Position numbers and translations under genes: made by a program. From assembly GCF_003268025.1 (NCBI RefSeq), contig NZ_QLUW01000003.1:558001-622000 (forward strand): 64,000 nt of DNA, given 5' to 3'. Source of the DNA: Paenibacillus montanisoli (GTDB lineage: Bacteria; Bacillota; Bacilli; Paenibacillales; Paenibacillaceae). Below the pieces are notes generated by a model. The model had not been told where the DNA came from, did no database searches, and saw nothing but the letters and a program-made list of their open reading frames with translations. Position 1 is the first letter of the stretch; each line of letters starts with the position of its first letter. Shown in pieces: positions 24,428 to 33,247 of the stretch.

Positions 24428-26461
24428 GTGGTACAGGAAGATCCGCAGAAGCGGGAAATTGCGAACCGGCGAAATTTTTCGTTCCGGTTGAACTTATTCT
24501 TTTTTGCTACGTTTTTCTTGTTTAGTGTATTGATTGTCCGATTAGCCATTCTACAGTTCGTCGAAGGCCCGTCGCTGCGCGAGGAAGAAGAGAAGCGCGG
24601 CTCGACGAACGTGCTAATACCGCCGATCCGCGGCAATATTTACGATTCCAGCGGCAAGGCGATCGCTTACTCGACTTCGACGCAGTCGCTGTATTACAGC
24701 ATCGAGCCGGGGACGAAGAAAGCAGATTCCATCGCAGTGGCTGAGAAGCTGTTTGCGGATTTTCAGAAGTATGGCGACCCGAAGTCGGCCGTCACGCTGG
24801 AGCAAATCATCAAGAACATGGACTTGGATTACAAGAAAAATACGGTGTCCGTGCCGCGCCGCATCAAGAGCGGTCTGACGCCTCAAGAAATCGCGTACTT
24901 CATGGAGAACCGCGACTTGTACCAGGGGATCGATATCGTCGAGGAAAGCATCCGCCACTACGATACGAGCAAGTTCGCCGTCCAATTGATCGGCTACTTG
25001 AAGAAGTTCGGCGGCGGGGCCGAGAACAATCTCTATAAGGATCGTGCCAAAACGGACGATCCGCGCTTGAAATATTTGCAGCAGGAGGATGTCGGCTACG
25101 ACGGGCTCGAGTATATGTACCAGGACGTCCTTCGCGGCAAGAACGGCCTCAAGACGTACCCCGTCAATGCGGCGAGCCGAATCATAGGGCCGCCGGTCAT
25201 CACGAAGCCGGAGAAAGGCGATAACATTTATTTGACGATCAACCGCCAGGTGCAGGAGACGGCGGAGCAGGCGATCATGGATCAGCTGCAGTTTCTGCAG
25301 ACGACAACGTTGCGTGACAAGAGCGCGAAGAACGCGAAGACCGGCTACGCCGTCGCCATGGAGGTCAAGACCGGCAAGGTCATCGCGATGGCGAGCATGC
25401 CGGACTATAATGCCAACATCTGGGAAGGCGGCAAAATCAGCACGGAGGATTACGATAAGATCAGCAACGTGCTGCAGAACGGCACGATCAGCCCGGTCAT
25501 CGGCCCGTACAAGGATCCGAAGGAGCAGCGCAAGCATCCGTCGTCCATCGTGTTCCTAGGCTCGACGCAGAAGCCGCTGACCATTCTGATCGGATTGAAC
25601 GAGCAGCTCTTTACGACGACGACAACCTATACGGATACCGGTTCGTTCTATTACGGTAAGGAAGGCTCCTACCGCCGGAGAATCGGCAATGCCAAGGGGC
25701 ATGTATACGGCGTGCTCGACCCGGCGAGGGCTATCGGCAAGTCGTCCAACCCGTTCATGGCGAAGATGGTCGGCGATGCCCTATATCGGAAAGACCCGGA
25801 GAACGGCGTACAAATCTGGGACAGCTACGTGAAGCAATTCGGCCTCGGCGCCGATACGGAGAGCGGTTTGCTGAACGAGAGCAATGGCGTTATCGGCTAC
25901 TTCCACGAGGAAGAAGCGGCCAGCGCGCAGTCGGCGCTTATTCTGGCCTCCTTCGGCCAAATGGGCCGCTACACGACGATGCAGCTCGCGCAATATGCAG
26001 CTACGATGGCGAGCCACGGCAAGCGGATGAAGCCGCAGTTCGTGAGCGAAATACGCGACTCGAATGGCCAAGTCGTGCAGAAATTCCAGCCTGAAGTGCT
26101 AAACACGATCAATTTCCCGGAGAAGTATTGGAAGGAGATCGAAGACGGCATGCTGCAGGTTAGCGTTACAGAGTTCAACAACGCGCCGTACAAGGTGCTG
26201 CGGAAGACGGGTACGTCCCAGCAGCAGGTAAGCGGCAAAACCGTTGAAAACTCGGTATTTATCGCCTCCGCGCCAGCGGAGGATCCGGTTATTTCCGTCG
26301 CCGTCGTCATTCCTGAAGGCGGCTTCGGCGCTTACGGCGCGGCCCCTGTCGCGCGTAAAATTCTCGACGCCTACAACGAAGCAATCGGCTTCAACGGCGT
26401 GCCGAAGAAGCCGGCAGCGCCTCCGGGTACGGGCACTTCGCCTAATACGAAGCAGCCGTAA
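24428..26461 (+). CDS. Class B penicillin-binding protein (PBP2-type transpeptidase)
   Basis: A 677-residue transpeptidase that cross-links peptidoglycan. One N-terminal transmembrane helix (about residues 19-42) is followed by a PBP dimer domain and the transpeptidase domain with SxxK in GSTQKPLT, SxN in KSSNPFM and KTG in LRKTGTSQQ. The tail is Pro/Gly/Thr-rich. The start is GTG 24428, 7 nt after GAAAGGAG; the frame is open further upstream but overlaps the previous gene. A terminator lies 180 bp downstream. Whether it serves elongation, sporulation or septation is not clear. Confidence 0.94.
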   Translation: MVQEDPQKREIANRRNFSFRLNLFFFATFFLFSVLIVRLAILQFVEGPSLREEEEKRGSTNVLIPPIRGNIYDSSGKAIAYSTSTQSLYYSIEPGTKKADSIAVAEKLFADFQKYGDPKSAVTLEQIIKNMDLDYKKNTVSVPRRIKSGLTPQEIAYFMENRDLYQGIDIVEESIRHYDTSKFAVQLIGYLKKFGGGAENNLYKDRAKTDDPRLKYLQQEDVGYDGLEYMYQDVLRGKNGLKTYPVNAASRIIGPPVITKPEKGDNIYLTINRQVQETAEQAIMDQLQFLQTTTLRDKSAKNAKTGYAVAMEVKTGKVIAMASMPDYNANIWEGGKISTEDYDKISNVLQNGTISPVIGPYKDPKEQRKHPSSIVFLGSTQKPLTILIGLNEQLFTTTTTYTDTGSFYYGKEGSYRRRIGNAKGHVYGVLDPARAIGKSSNPFMAKMVGDALYRKDPENGVQIWDSYVKQFGLGADTESGLLNESNGVIGYFHEEEAASAQSALILASFGQMGRYTTMQLAQYAATMASHGKRMKPQFVSEIRDSNGQVVQKFQPEVLNTINFPEKYWKEIEDGMLQVSVTEFNNAPYKVLRKTGTSQQQVSGKTVENSVFIASAPAEDPVISVAVVIPEGGFGAYGAAPVARKILDAYNEAIGFNGVPKKPAAPPGTGTSPNTKQP

Positions 26462-26641
26462 GGCTGCGGCCCCGGCAGTGGGTACGGGCGAGGCGGGTAC
26501 GATGGGCAGCCGTAAGGCTGCCCTCTCCAACGGATCTGCCGACAATGGCTTTGATACCGGTCGAGGCGGCGACAAGCATTGGTACGCATGGCATGCGTAA
26601 GCCATCACGCTGGGACGGCTCGGAAAGCACAGACATTAATC

Positions 26642-26675
26642 AAAAAAACGCAACCTATATATGGTTGCGTTTTTT
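26642..26675 (+). terminator. Terminator of the PBP operon
   Basis: AAAAAACGCAACC and GGTTGCGTTTTTT form a 13-bp stem with a TATATAT-type loop. The 180 bp before it are GC-rich and contain two copies of AGCCGTAAGGCTGC but no gene that I can support. Confidence 0.9.
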
Positions 26676-26769
26676 ATTTGGCCAACACTGCACAAGTCCG
26701 TTAGCATCGAACTCATGCGTGAAATTACCGATTTACGCTTGAAACAGTCAAATATGAACGTTTCAACTT

Positions 26770-26973
26770 GCGGAAGAAGCGAAAGAGGAGCTCTGGAAGC
26801 ATCACATTGGAGAGAAATTGGCGGAAGAAGTGAAAGAGGAGCTCTGGAAGCATCACATTGGCGAGAAATTGGCGGAAGAAGTGAAAGAGGAGCTCTGGAA
26901 GCATCACATTGGCGAGAAATTGGCGGAAGAAGTGAAAGAGGAGCTCTGGAAGCATCACATTGGCGAAGAATCG
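26770..26973. repeat. Four tandem copies of a 51-bp repeat
   Basis: Copies lie at 26770-26820, 26821-26871, 26872-26922 and 26923-26973. Copy 1 differs at a few bases, copies 2 and 3 are identical, and copy 4 diverges at its end. Because 51 is a multiple of three, several frames on both strands stay open. The most protein-like frame reads a 17-residue unit, AEEVKEELWKHHIGEKL, a charged amphipathic helix, but it lacks a convincing start codon and ribosome site. Each copy contains GAGCTC. Confidence 0.95.
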
Positions 26974-27144
26974 GGGGAGCGAGATCCAAGTAACGATACC
27001 GGTTGCCATAATCCCGTACTTCCCATTCCGGATACAAATGATTAAAATTTCCGAACGCAGGAGCGTTTTGCACCGGAGAAACATTTTTGCATATGATAAA
27101 CCATAAAACGCTTCCACCGCTTATTGCCAAGGAGGGGACTTCAT

Positions 27145-27228
27145 ATGCGACGCTCCAAACTGCCTGCGGCCGTTCGCCGTCTGCTTTACGCCATTTTGTT
27201 TCTTGCCGGCACCTTGATCGGGGTGTGA
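27145..27228 (+). CDS. 27-residue membrane peptide
   Basis: A very small ORF with an unusually good ribosome site (AAGGAGGGG, 7 nt before ATG). The peptide has a basic N-terminus (MRRSKLPAAVRR) and one short hydrophobic helix (LLYAILFLAGTLIGV) ending at the stop. It lies alone between the 51-bp repeats and the HAD phosphatase gene. No family is recognised. Coding is supported by the ribosome site and peptide composition only. Confidence 0.55.
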   Translation: MRRSKLPAAVRRLLYAILFLAGTLIGV

Positions 27229-27334
27229 CATCTTCACTATAATTAGGTTCGTGTTTGGATTCTGCTTAGAATGTGATAAAATTGGTACATTGCTCATTAT
27301 CAGAAGCTGCAGGTCGCTTTACAGGGAGGGCTTC

Positions 27335-28087
27335 ATGGGAACAATCAAGCTAGTTGCACTGGATATGGACGGAACGCTGCTTAATGACCGTCAAGAAATC
27401 AGCAGCGAGAACGCGAAGTGGATTCGCAAGGCGATGGATGCCGGGGTTACCGTATGCTTCGCCACCGGACGAGGCTTTCCGAGCGCGCTGCCCTATGCGG
27501 AGCAGCTGAAGCTGGATACGCCGATGATCACGGTTAATGGCGGCGAGATTTGGAGCCGGCCGCATGTGCTCCATAAGCGCACGCTGATGTCGGCTGTAAC
27601 GGTGGAGCGGCTTCACAAGCTGGCGCTTCAGCACCCGGAATGCTGGTACTGGGCGTACACGACGATGGATATTTACAACAAAGAGAAGTGGATCAAGCCT
27701 GCCGGCGATTACGAGTCGCACCATTGGCTGAAGTTCGGTTATTATACCGAAGACGCGGAGATGCTGGGTGCCATTCTCAAGGAAACGTCGACATGGGGCG
27801 GCTTGGAGATAACGAACTCCTCGCCGATGAACCTGGAGTTGAATCCGGAGGGAGTTTCGAAAGCCGCGGCGATCCGCGAGCTGTGCACGTTGCTTGGCAT
27901 CGAGATGTCACAAGTGGCCGCCATGGGCGACAGCATGAACGACATCGCCATGATCCGCGAGGCCGGGTTGGGCATAGCGATGGGCAACGCGCAGGACGAG
28001 GTGAAGGCGGCAGCCGATGCGGTTACGGTCACGAATGAAGAGGACGCGGTCGCGCACCTGATTCGTGATTACGTCCTGAAGGGATGA
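27335..28087 (+). CDS. HAD-superfamily Cof-type phosphatase
   Basis: A 250-residue haloacid dehalogenase hydrolase of the Cof/YxeH subfamily. Motif I is ALDMDGTLLND with the nucleophile Asp, motif II is CFATGRGF, motif III includes Lys in VSKAAAI, and motif IV is AMGDSMNDIAMI. The type IIB cap is between motifs II and III. These enzymes dephosphorylate sugar phosphates or FMN-like compounds; the substrate is unknown. ATG 27335 follows AGGGAGGG. The next gene starts 7 bp downstream. Confidence 0.93.
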   Translation: MGTIKLVALDMDGTLLNDRQEISSENAKWIRKAMDAGVTVCFATGRGFPSALPYAEQLKLDTPMITVNGGEIWSRPHVLHKRTLMSAVTVERLHKLALQHPECWYWAYTTMDIYNKEKWIKPAGDYESHHWLKFGYYTEDAEMLGAILKETSTWGGLEITNSSPMNLELNPEGVSKAAAIRELCTLLGIEMSQVAAMGDSMNDIAMIREAGLGIAMGNAQDEVKAAADAVTVTNEEDAVAHLIRDYVLKG

Positions 28088-28094
28088 GCGCTGC

Positions 28095-28571
28095 ATGGAG
28101 ATAGCCGGCTGGATCATCGTCATTGTGTTGTTCGTTGTGGGCATGGCGGGTGCCATCTACCCGATTTTGCCTGGTGCGCTCGCGATTTACGCGGCGTTCT
28201 TCGTTTACGGGATCTTTATCTCGTTCTCGCCGTTCGGATTTTGGTTCTGGACAATCCAGACCATCATCGTCGCGGCGCTCTTCATCGCGGATTATGCGGT
28301 AAACGCATGGGGCGTCAAGAAATACGGCGGCTCGCGGGCTTCAGTGATCGGCAGCACGATCGGCTTGATCTTCGGTCCGTTCGTCATCCCGGCTTTCGGC
28401 CTTATTTTGGGTCCGCTTCTCGGCGCGGTGGCAGGCGAGCTGTTTACCGGCGCGAAAGTGGACAAGGCGCTGAAAGCAGGCCTCGGCGCTGTCGTCGGTT
28501 TGTTTTCCAGTATGGTCGCCAAAGTGATATTGCAAGCGGCTATGATTATTGTATTTATTCTATGGATCTAA
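28095..28571 (+). CDS. DUF456-family membrane protein
   Basis: A 158-residue, highly hydrophobic protein with four or five transmembrane helices and Gly-rich motifs (YPILPGALAIYAAF, GSTIGLIFGPFVIP, GPLLGAVAGELFTG) typical of DUF456 (B. subtilis YqgC-like). Function unknown. The start lies 7 bp after the HAD gene, so translation is probably coupled; the ribosome site is weak. Confidence 0.87.
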   Translation: MEIAGWIIVIVLFVVGMAGAIYPILPGALAIYAAFFVYGIFISFSPFGFWFWTIQTIIVAALFIADYAVNAWGVKKYGGSRASVIGSTIGLIFGPFVIPAFGLILGPLLGAVAGELFTGAKVDKALKAGLGAVVGLFSSMVAKVILQAAMIIVFILWI

Positions 28572-28589
28572 GCTGAGGAGGAAGAAGAA

Positions 28590-29312
28590 ATGATTAACGT
28601 AACGGTATGGAACGAATTTTTGCATGAGAAAAGCAATGAAGCGGTCATCAATGTATATCCGAACGGTATCCATGAAGCGATCAAGGCCGGTATCGGCACA
28701 GACGGCTTCGCAGTGAAGACGGCTACTTTGGAGCAGCCGGAGCACGGTTTGACGGAAGACGTGCTTGCAAGCACCGACGTTCTGATCTGGTGGGGCCACA
28801 TGGCGCATCACAAAGTGGAAGATGAAATCGTAGAGCGTGTACATAAACGCGTCATGGAAGGCATGGGTCTTATCGTTCTGCATTCCGGCCATTTCTCCAA
28901 AATCTTCAAGAAGCTCATGGGTACGGGCTGCGACCTGAAATGGCGCGAAGCGGACGAGAAAGAGCGCATCTGGACCGTGAATCCGGCTCACCCGATCGCG
29001 GCAGGCATTCCGGAGCACTTCGTGCTTGAACGCGAAGAAATGTACGGCGAGCACTTCGATATTCCGCAGCCGGACGATCTGGTCTTCATCAGCTGGTTCG
29101 AAGGCGGCGAAGTATTCCGCAGCGGCTGCACTTGGTCCCGCGGCCAAGGCAAAGTGTTCTACTTCCGTCCGGGTCACGAAACGTATCCGACGTATTATAA
29201 CGAAACCGTGCTTCAAGTCATCAAGAACGGCATCCGTTGGGCAGCTCCGTCGAATGCGGCGGCACCGGTTCGCGGCCATCACCAGCCGCTTGAAGTGATC
29301 AAAGCGAAATAA
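28590..29312 (+). CDS. ThuA-domain protein
   Basis: A 240-residue cytoplasmic protein with the class I glutamine amidotransferase-like fold of the ThuA (trehalose utilisation) family. Recognisable segments are [41 protein letters not shown] and [15 protein letters not shown]. ThuA proteins take part in sugar (trehalose/sucrose) oxidation or degradation; the exact reaction here is not known. GAGGAGGAAG precedes the ATG. It lies in a run of four close genes from the HAD phosphatase to the flippase. Confidence 0.9.
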   Translation: MINVTVWNEFLHEKSNEAVINVYPNGIHEAIKAGIGTDGFAVKTATLEQPEHGLTEDVLASTDVLIWWGHMAHHKVEDEIVERVHKRVMEGMGLIVLHSGHFSKIFKKLMGTGCDLKWREADEKERIWTVNPAHPIAAGIPEHFVLEREEMYGEHFDIPQPDDLVFISWFEGGEVFRSGCTWSRGQGKVFYFRPGHETYPTYYNETVLQVIKNGIRWAAPSNAAAPVRGHHQPLEVIKAK

Positions 29313-29330
29313 GCTTGGCTAGGAGATCAA

Positions 29331-30974
29331 ATGGTTAAAAAAGACTCACTGATTAAAGGCACAATCATCCTCGCAGCGGCAGCGCTGGTCGCCCGGTTTC
29401 TCGGGATCTTCCAGCGCATCCCACTGGATTATATGACCGACAGTCACGGCGGCGGTTACTTTACCGTCGCCAATAATATTTATTTAATGCTTCTGATCGT
29501 TGCGACAGGCGGCATTCCAAGCGCGATTAGCAAAATGGTCTCGGAACGCTATGCCCAAGGCCGCCCCGACGAAGCGAAGCGGATCTATAAAGCGGCGCTG
29601 CTCTTCGGAGCCGTAACCGGCGTGCTCATTACGGTGCTGCTGCTCGTCTTCGCGCCGTTCTACGCGACGCATATCGCGGAAAATCCCGGCGCGGATTTAG
29701 CGGTTCGGGCCATTGCGCCAGCGCTTCTGTTTTTCCCGGTCATCGCGATGATGAGGGGCTACTTCCAAGGACGTCAGTTGATGGCTGCAGGCGGCATTTC
29801 GCAGATCGTCGAGCAAATCCTGCGCGTCATTACGGCGGTCGGACTTGCCTATATCGTCTTGGCATGGGGCTGGGGACAAAGCTGGATCGCGGCAGCCGCA
29901 ACGTTCGGCAGCGTATTCGGCAGCGTCGGCGCGTTCTGCGTCATGCTGTATTACGCCAGAAAGCTGCGCAGGCATGATGCGGCGGAGAAGCAGGCTGCCA
30001 GGGAGAATGCCGCGCCGCAAGCTGTCAAGACGGGCCGTGCAGCGCTTTCGTTCAAAACGATTTACAAAGAAATGTTCAAAATTTCGGTCCCGATCGTCAT
30101 TACCTCAATGACTGTGCAATTTATTTATTTCTTCGATACCTCGCTGTTCATGAAGTTGACGCAAGGCTACTATTCGGTTGCGGACGCGCGCCAAACGCTG
30201 GACTGGCTCGGCTTGAAGGCGCAGGCGCTGGCAGGCATCCCGCCGATTCTTGCGATTGCGCTCAGCCAATCGATGATCCCGGTCATTTCCGCCGCGTATT
30301 CGGTACGCAACATGACTGAGGTGGAGCGCCAGGCATCGCTTGTCATGCGGATCGTGGTGTTTACGGGCGTTCCCGCCGCGCTGATCATGACGGTTGCCGC
30401 CACGTCGATCAACGGCTTGCTTTTCTCCAATACCGGGGGCAGCTTGGCCGTTGCCGCGCTTACAGCCGGTACGATCTTTCAAATTACGATGATGACGAGC
30501 AACACGGTACTTACCAGCATGAACAAACCGCGGCTGCCGATGCGCCATGCGCTCATCGGAATCGTGGTCAAGGTAATCACAAGCCTAGCCTTGGCGCCGC
30601 TGATGGGCGTCTACGGTTTGATCCTGTCTTCCACGATCTGCTTCATGGCAATCGCATCGCTTAATTTCCGGTCGATCCGAAAGGAAATCACGCTTTCGAT
30701 TCTCGGCAGGCGCTGGACCGGGTATGCCGTTACGATCGTGGTCGCTTCAGGGACAGGCTGGCTTGTTGATTACGTATGCAGAACGTTTATCGGCGGCATC
30801 CCGGCTAAGCTGACCTACGCCATTTCCTGCATCGCGGCAGGGGGCATATCGTTGGGACTCTATGTCGCGCTGCTCGTGCTGCTTCGCGTGGTCACGGCGG
30901 AAGACGCCAAGCAGTTCCCGGGACCGCTGCGCAAGCTGCTAAGCCCGCTTATGCGTGCAGCGGCACGGTCTTAA
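29331..30974 (+). CDS. MurJ/SpoVB/YtgP-family lipid flippase
   Basis: A 547-residue MOP-superfamily exporter with about fourteen transmembrane helices. The N-terminus (IKGTIILAAAALVARFLGIFQRIPL) and the motif GGIPSAISKMVSERYA are typical of the YtgP/SpoVB polysaccharide-flippase family, members of which flip lipid II (YtgP is MurJ of B. subtilis) or act in cortex synthesis (SpoVB). Sequence alone does not separate these two roles. AGGAGA precedes the ATG. A long hairpin with a T-tract ends the transcript. Confidence 0.9.
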   Translation: MVKKDSLIKGTIILAAAALVARFLGIFQRIPLDYMTDSHGGGYFTVANNIYLMLLIVATGGIPSAISKMVSERYAQGRPDEAKRIYKAALLFGAVTGVLITVLLLVFAPFYATHIAENPGADLAVRAIAPALLFFPVIAMMRGYFQGRQLMAAGGISQIVEQILRVITAVGLAYIVLAWGWGQSWIAAAATFGSVFGSVGAFCVMLYYARKLRRHDAAEKQAARENAAPQAVKTGRAALSFKTIYKEMFKISVPIVITSMTVQFIYFFDTSLFMKLTQGYYSVADARQTLDWLGLKAQALAGIPPILAIALSQSMIPVISAAYSVRNMTEVERQASLVMRIVVFTGVPAALIMTVAATSINGLLFSNTGGSLAVAALTAGTIFQITMMTSNTVLTSMNKPRLPMRHALIGIVVKVITSLALAPLMGVYGLILSSTICFMAIASLNFRSIRKEITLSILGRRWTGYAVTIVVASGTGWLVDYVCRTFIGGIPAKLTYAISCIAAGGISLGLYVALLVLLRVVTAEDAKQFPGPLRKLLSPLMRAAARS

Positions 30975-31005
30975 GCTCCGGAAACATTTGGAATACCGTT
31001 CCCAT

Positions 31006-31067
31006 AAATTCCTCCCCATGGTAAAATTGTCGGTAGACTTTTTTACCATGGAGAGGAGTTTTTTATT
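31006..31067 (+). terminator. 21-bp hairpin with T-tract overlapping the next ribosome site
   Basis: AAATTCCTCCCCATGGTAAAA (31006-31026, 21 nt with the central ATGG) pairs with 31041-31061 across a 14-nt loop with one mismatch and one wobble pair, followed by TTTTTTATTTT. It looks like the terminator of the flippase gene. The right arm also contains GAGAGGAG, the only ribosome site for the downstream TTG start, so folding would hide that site. Confidence 0.8.
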
Positions 31068-32699
31068 TTGCGGACGTGGATGACATGCAGGAGAACGGCG
31101 GGGTTGCTTCTGCTTGCGCTGATCGTTGCCATCATGGCGGGCTGCCAGGCGCTCGGAGGCGTCGATTTCAATGCGATGCTAAAGCAGTCGCTGAAGGTTA
31201 CCTCTTATGAGGGCAGCCAGACGGTTGAGTTTAAGCTGCTGCCCAAGGAAGATGCGCTGAAAGAGGCTTCCAAGGAAGAGAAGGCGCTGTTTGATTTAAT
31301 TGCGGCGGTTAAGCTGGAGCTTCATCATGTGAAAATAGCTAAGGACGGCGCGATGTCCGCGGACGGCAAGCTATCGCTTGGCGCGAAGTCGATTGCGTTC
31401 AAGGCGGAGATGGACGCTAAGCTCGCGGTCATTGATTTGGAAGAGGCCAAGCGGCCGATCAAGTTCCGTATGGCGGCTGCGGCAGGGGCGGGCGCAGCAC
31501 CTGAAGCGGAAGCTCAATTCACCGAAACGCTGAAGCAGATGTCGGATGCGGCTTCCGGCTTTGCGATTGACAATTTGCCGAACCCTGCGCATTTGACGGT
31601 CGTTCCCGGTCAGGCTCAGATCGGCGGAGAGAACGTGGGCGGCATGAAGATTCATGCGGAGCTGAAAGGCGAGGAACTGTTTGATTGGGTAAAGTCCTAC
31701 GTAGATGCGCTGCTCGCCGACAAGGAAGGGTTGAAAGCGGTGCTCATCGAGCTGCAGAAGCTTGTTGAAAGCCAAACCGAGGGGCTGCAATCAACCGGGG
31801 CGGAGAGTATTTTCGGCTCGCTGCCCGCTGGAGAACCGGATACGCAAAGCGTAGAGGAAGCGGCAGACGGCGTCGTGCAACTGTTAACGGAAATAAAGGA
31901 CGGCATGGCAAAGGCGGAGAAAGAGAATCAGGCTGAGCTGCGGAGCCTATTCGCGAACAACACCTATGTGAAGGGCGATTTGTTCATTGACAGCAAGCTC
32001 GACATCCGACAATCGGTCATCGAAGCTTCGATTAAGCCGGATCTTGAAGCGCTGGAAGCTGCCGCAACTAAAGAAGCTGACGGAGACGAGCCAGGCTCGA
32101 TAGCGGAAAACGCGATGGGACAGCTGGACGAATCGGTTCCGTTCGAGGGCATTTGGATCAAAGTGACTTCCGACCGCTGGAATGTGAACGGCGACGTTAA
32201 ACCGGTTAAGCCGAATCCGCCTAGACTCGCCATCGACGGCGATCGGATCGCGGAGATGCAGGGCTACGAGGTGCTGCGCCTGTTCAAGCCGGATTCCGTC
32301 ATGTACGACCTGCTGCGGAATCAAGCGCATATCAGCAAGCAAACGATCACGATGTATCCGGCGTTCAGCGAGGATGCACCGATTATTACGCCGGCTGGCT
32401 TGACTCTCATCCCGCTGCGTTCAACGGCCAACGGCTTCCATGCTTCCCTTAAAAAGGAGGCGGGCAGGCTCATTGTGCAGGATCCGGCTACAGGCACGAC
32501 GATCAGCATGAAGGCAGGCAGTAACCTTGTGACCGTAGGCGGAAAACAGATCAAATGGAGCTTTCCGCCAACGCTCATCAAAGGCGTCACCTACGTTCCT
32601 GCACGGAATTTCGTGAATGCGCTCGGCGGGACCTTGAAATGGGAAGCGGATGAATACGATCCCGAGTTTCGCGTGCTGGTCATGACGCGAGAGCCGTAA
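31068..32699 (+). CDS. Lipoprotein with C-terminal copper-amine-oxidase-N-like domain
   Basis: A 543-residue exported lipoprotein. The N-terminal signal ends in the lipobox IMAGC (Cys about residue 26). The large middle part is Glu/Lys/Ala-rich and without recognised motifs. The last 110 residues (about 430-543) form a Cu_amine_oxidN1-type stalk domain (TLIPLRSTANGFHASLKKE, GTTISMKAGSN, YVPARNFVNALGGTLKWE), common in Paenibacillus surface proteins. The likely start is TTG 31068, 9 nt after GAGAGGAG; an ATG at 31080 is the alternative. The ribosome site is buried in a strong hairpin. Confidence 0.85.
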   Translation: MRTWMTCRRTAGLLLLALIVAIMAGCQALGGVDFNAMLKQSLKVTSYEGSQTVEFKLLPKEDALKEASKEEKALFDLIAAVKLELHHVKIAKDGAMSADGKLSLGAKSIAFKAEMDAKLAVIDLEEAKRPIKFRMAAAAGAGAAPEAEAQFTETLKQMSDAASGFAIDNLPNPAHLTVVPGQAQIGGENVGGMKIHAELKGEELFDWVKSYVDALLADKEGLKAVLIELQKLVESQTEGLQSTGAESIFGSLPAGEPDTQSVEEAADGVVQLLTEIKDGMAKAEKENQAELRSLFANNTYVKGDLFIDSKLDIRQSVIEASIKPDLEALEAAATKEADGDEPGSIAENAMGQLDESVPFEGIWIKVTSDRWNVNGDVKPVKPNPPRLAIDGDRIAEMQGYEVLRLFKPDSVMYDLLRNQAHISKQTITMYPAFSEDAPIITPAGLTLIPLRSTANGFHASLKKEAGRLIVQDPATGTTISMKAGSNLVTVGGKQIKWSFPPTLIKGVTYVPARNFVNALGGTLKWEADEYDPEFRVLVMTREP

Positions 32700-32747
32700 G
32701 CTGGTTATAATAAGGGAAGGGCAAGCCGAAAGGAGCGCATAATAGAT

Positions 32748-33095
32748 ATGCAGATTATTACGACAGATGAAGCATTCCACGAAGCCGTTGCTTCAGAAGG
32801 TGTGACAGTAGCGGTTTTCAAGACAACCTGGTGCAAGGATTGCCATTACATCGATCCGTTCATGCCTGATATTGAGAGCAGCTATGCCGGTCGGATCAAA
32901 TTCGTGCAAATCGACCGCGACGACTTGCCGGACCTTTGCTTCGAGCTGAACATTTTGGGCATTCCGAGCTTTATCGCCTTTAAGAAAAGCCAGGAGCTTG
33001 TTCGTTTCGTGAGCAAGCTGCGCAAAACCCGCGAGGAAATCGAGCAGTTTCTGGACCGCGCGGTTCAAGTGGCGGATGCGCTGCCGAACGAATAG
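32748..33095 (+). CDS. Thioredoxin-family protein
   Basis: A 115-residue cytoplasmic thioredoxin-fold protein with redox motif WCKDC (about residues 27-31) and the cis-Pro in LGIPSFIAF. It resembles the YtpP/YdfQ-type thioredoxin-like proteins of Bacillales, which work in thiol-disulfide exchange, possibly with low-molecular-weight thiols. GAAAGGAG lies about 12 nt before ATG. A hairpin follows. Confidence 0.92.
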   Translation: MQIITTDEAFHEAVASEGVTVAVFKTTWCKDCHYIDPFMPDIESSYAGRIKFVQIDRDDLPDLCFELNILGIPSFIAFKKSQELVRFVSKLRKTREEIEQFLDRAVQVADALPNE

Positions 33096-33112
33096 GATTA
33101 CAAGGGTTGGGG

Positions 33113-33155
33113 AGCCCGCGTTGCAGCCGGTAACGGCGCAGTGCGGGCTTCTCTT
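33113..33155 (+). terminator. Probable terminator of the thioredoxin gene
   Basis: GAGCCCGC and GCGGGCTTC pair around an inner GCCG/CGGC stem, followed by TCTCTTTCT. Confidence 0.6.
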
Positions 33156-33247
33156 TCTGCCCGGCGCAGGCCCTTGTGTTCACAGTTTGAACATGGTATT
33201 TGCCCCCGTTGTTCGCTATAATTGAGGAGATTCTTCCCGGAAGTTAG

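Noticed and set aside
26770-26973. CRISPR-like array
   Set aside because: The 51-bp units abut directly with no spacers, and no cas gene is near; it is a simple tandem repeat.
26636-27130. Long minus-strand ORF across the 51-bp repeats
   Set aside because: The open frame follows from the repeat length being a multiple of three; there is no ribosome site, and Ser/Leu/Pro-rich repetitive translation is not protein-like.
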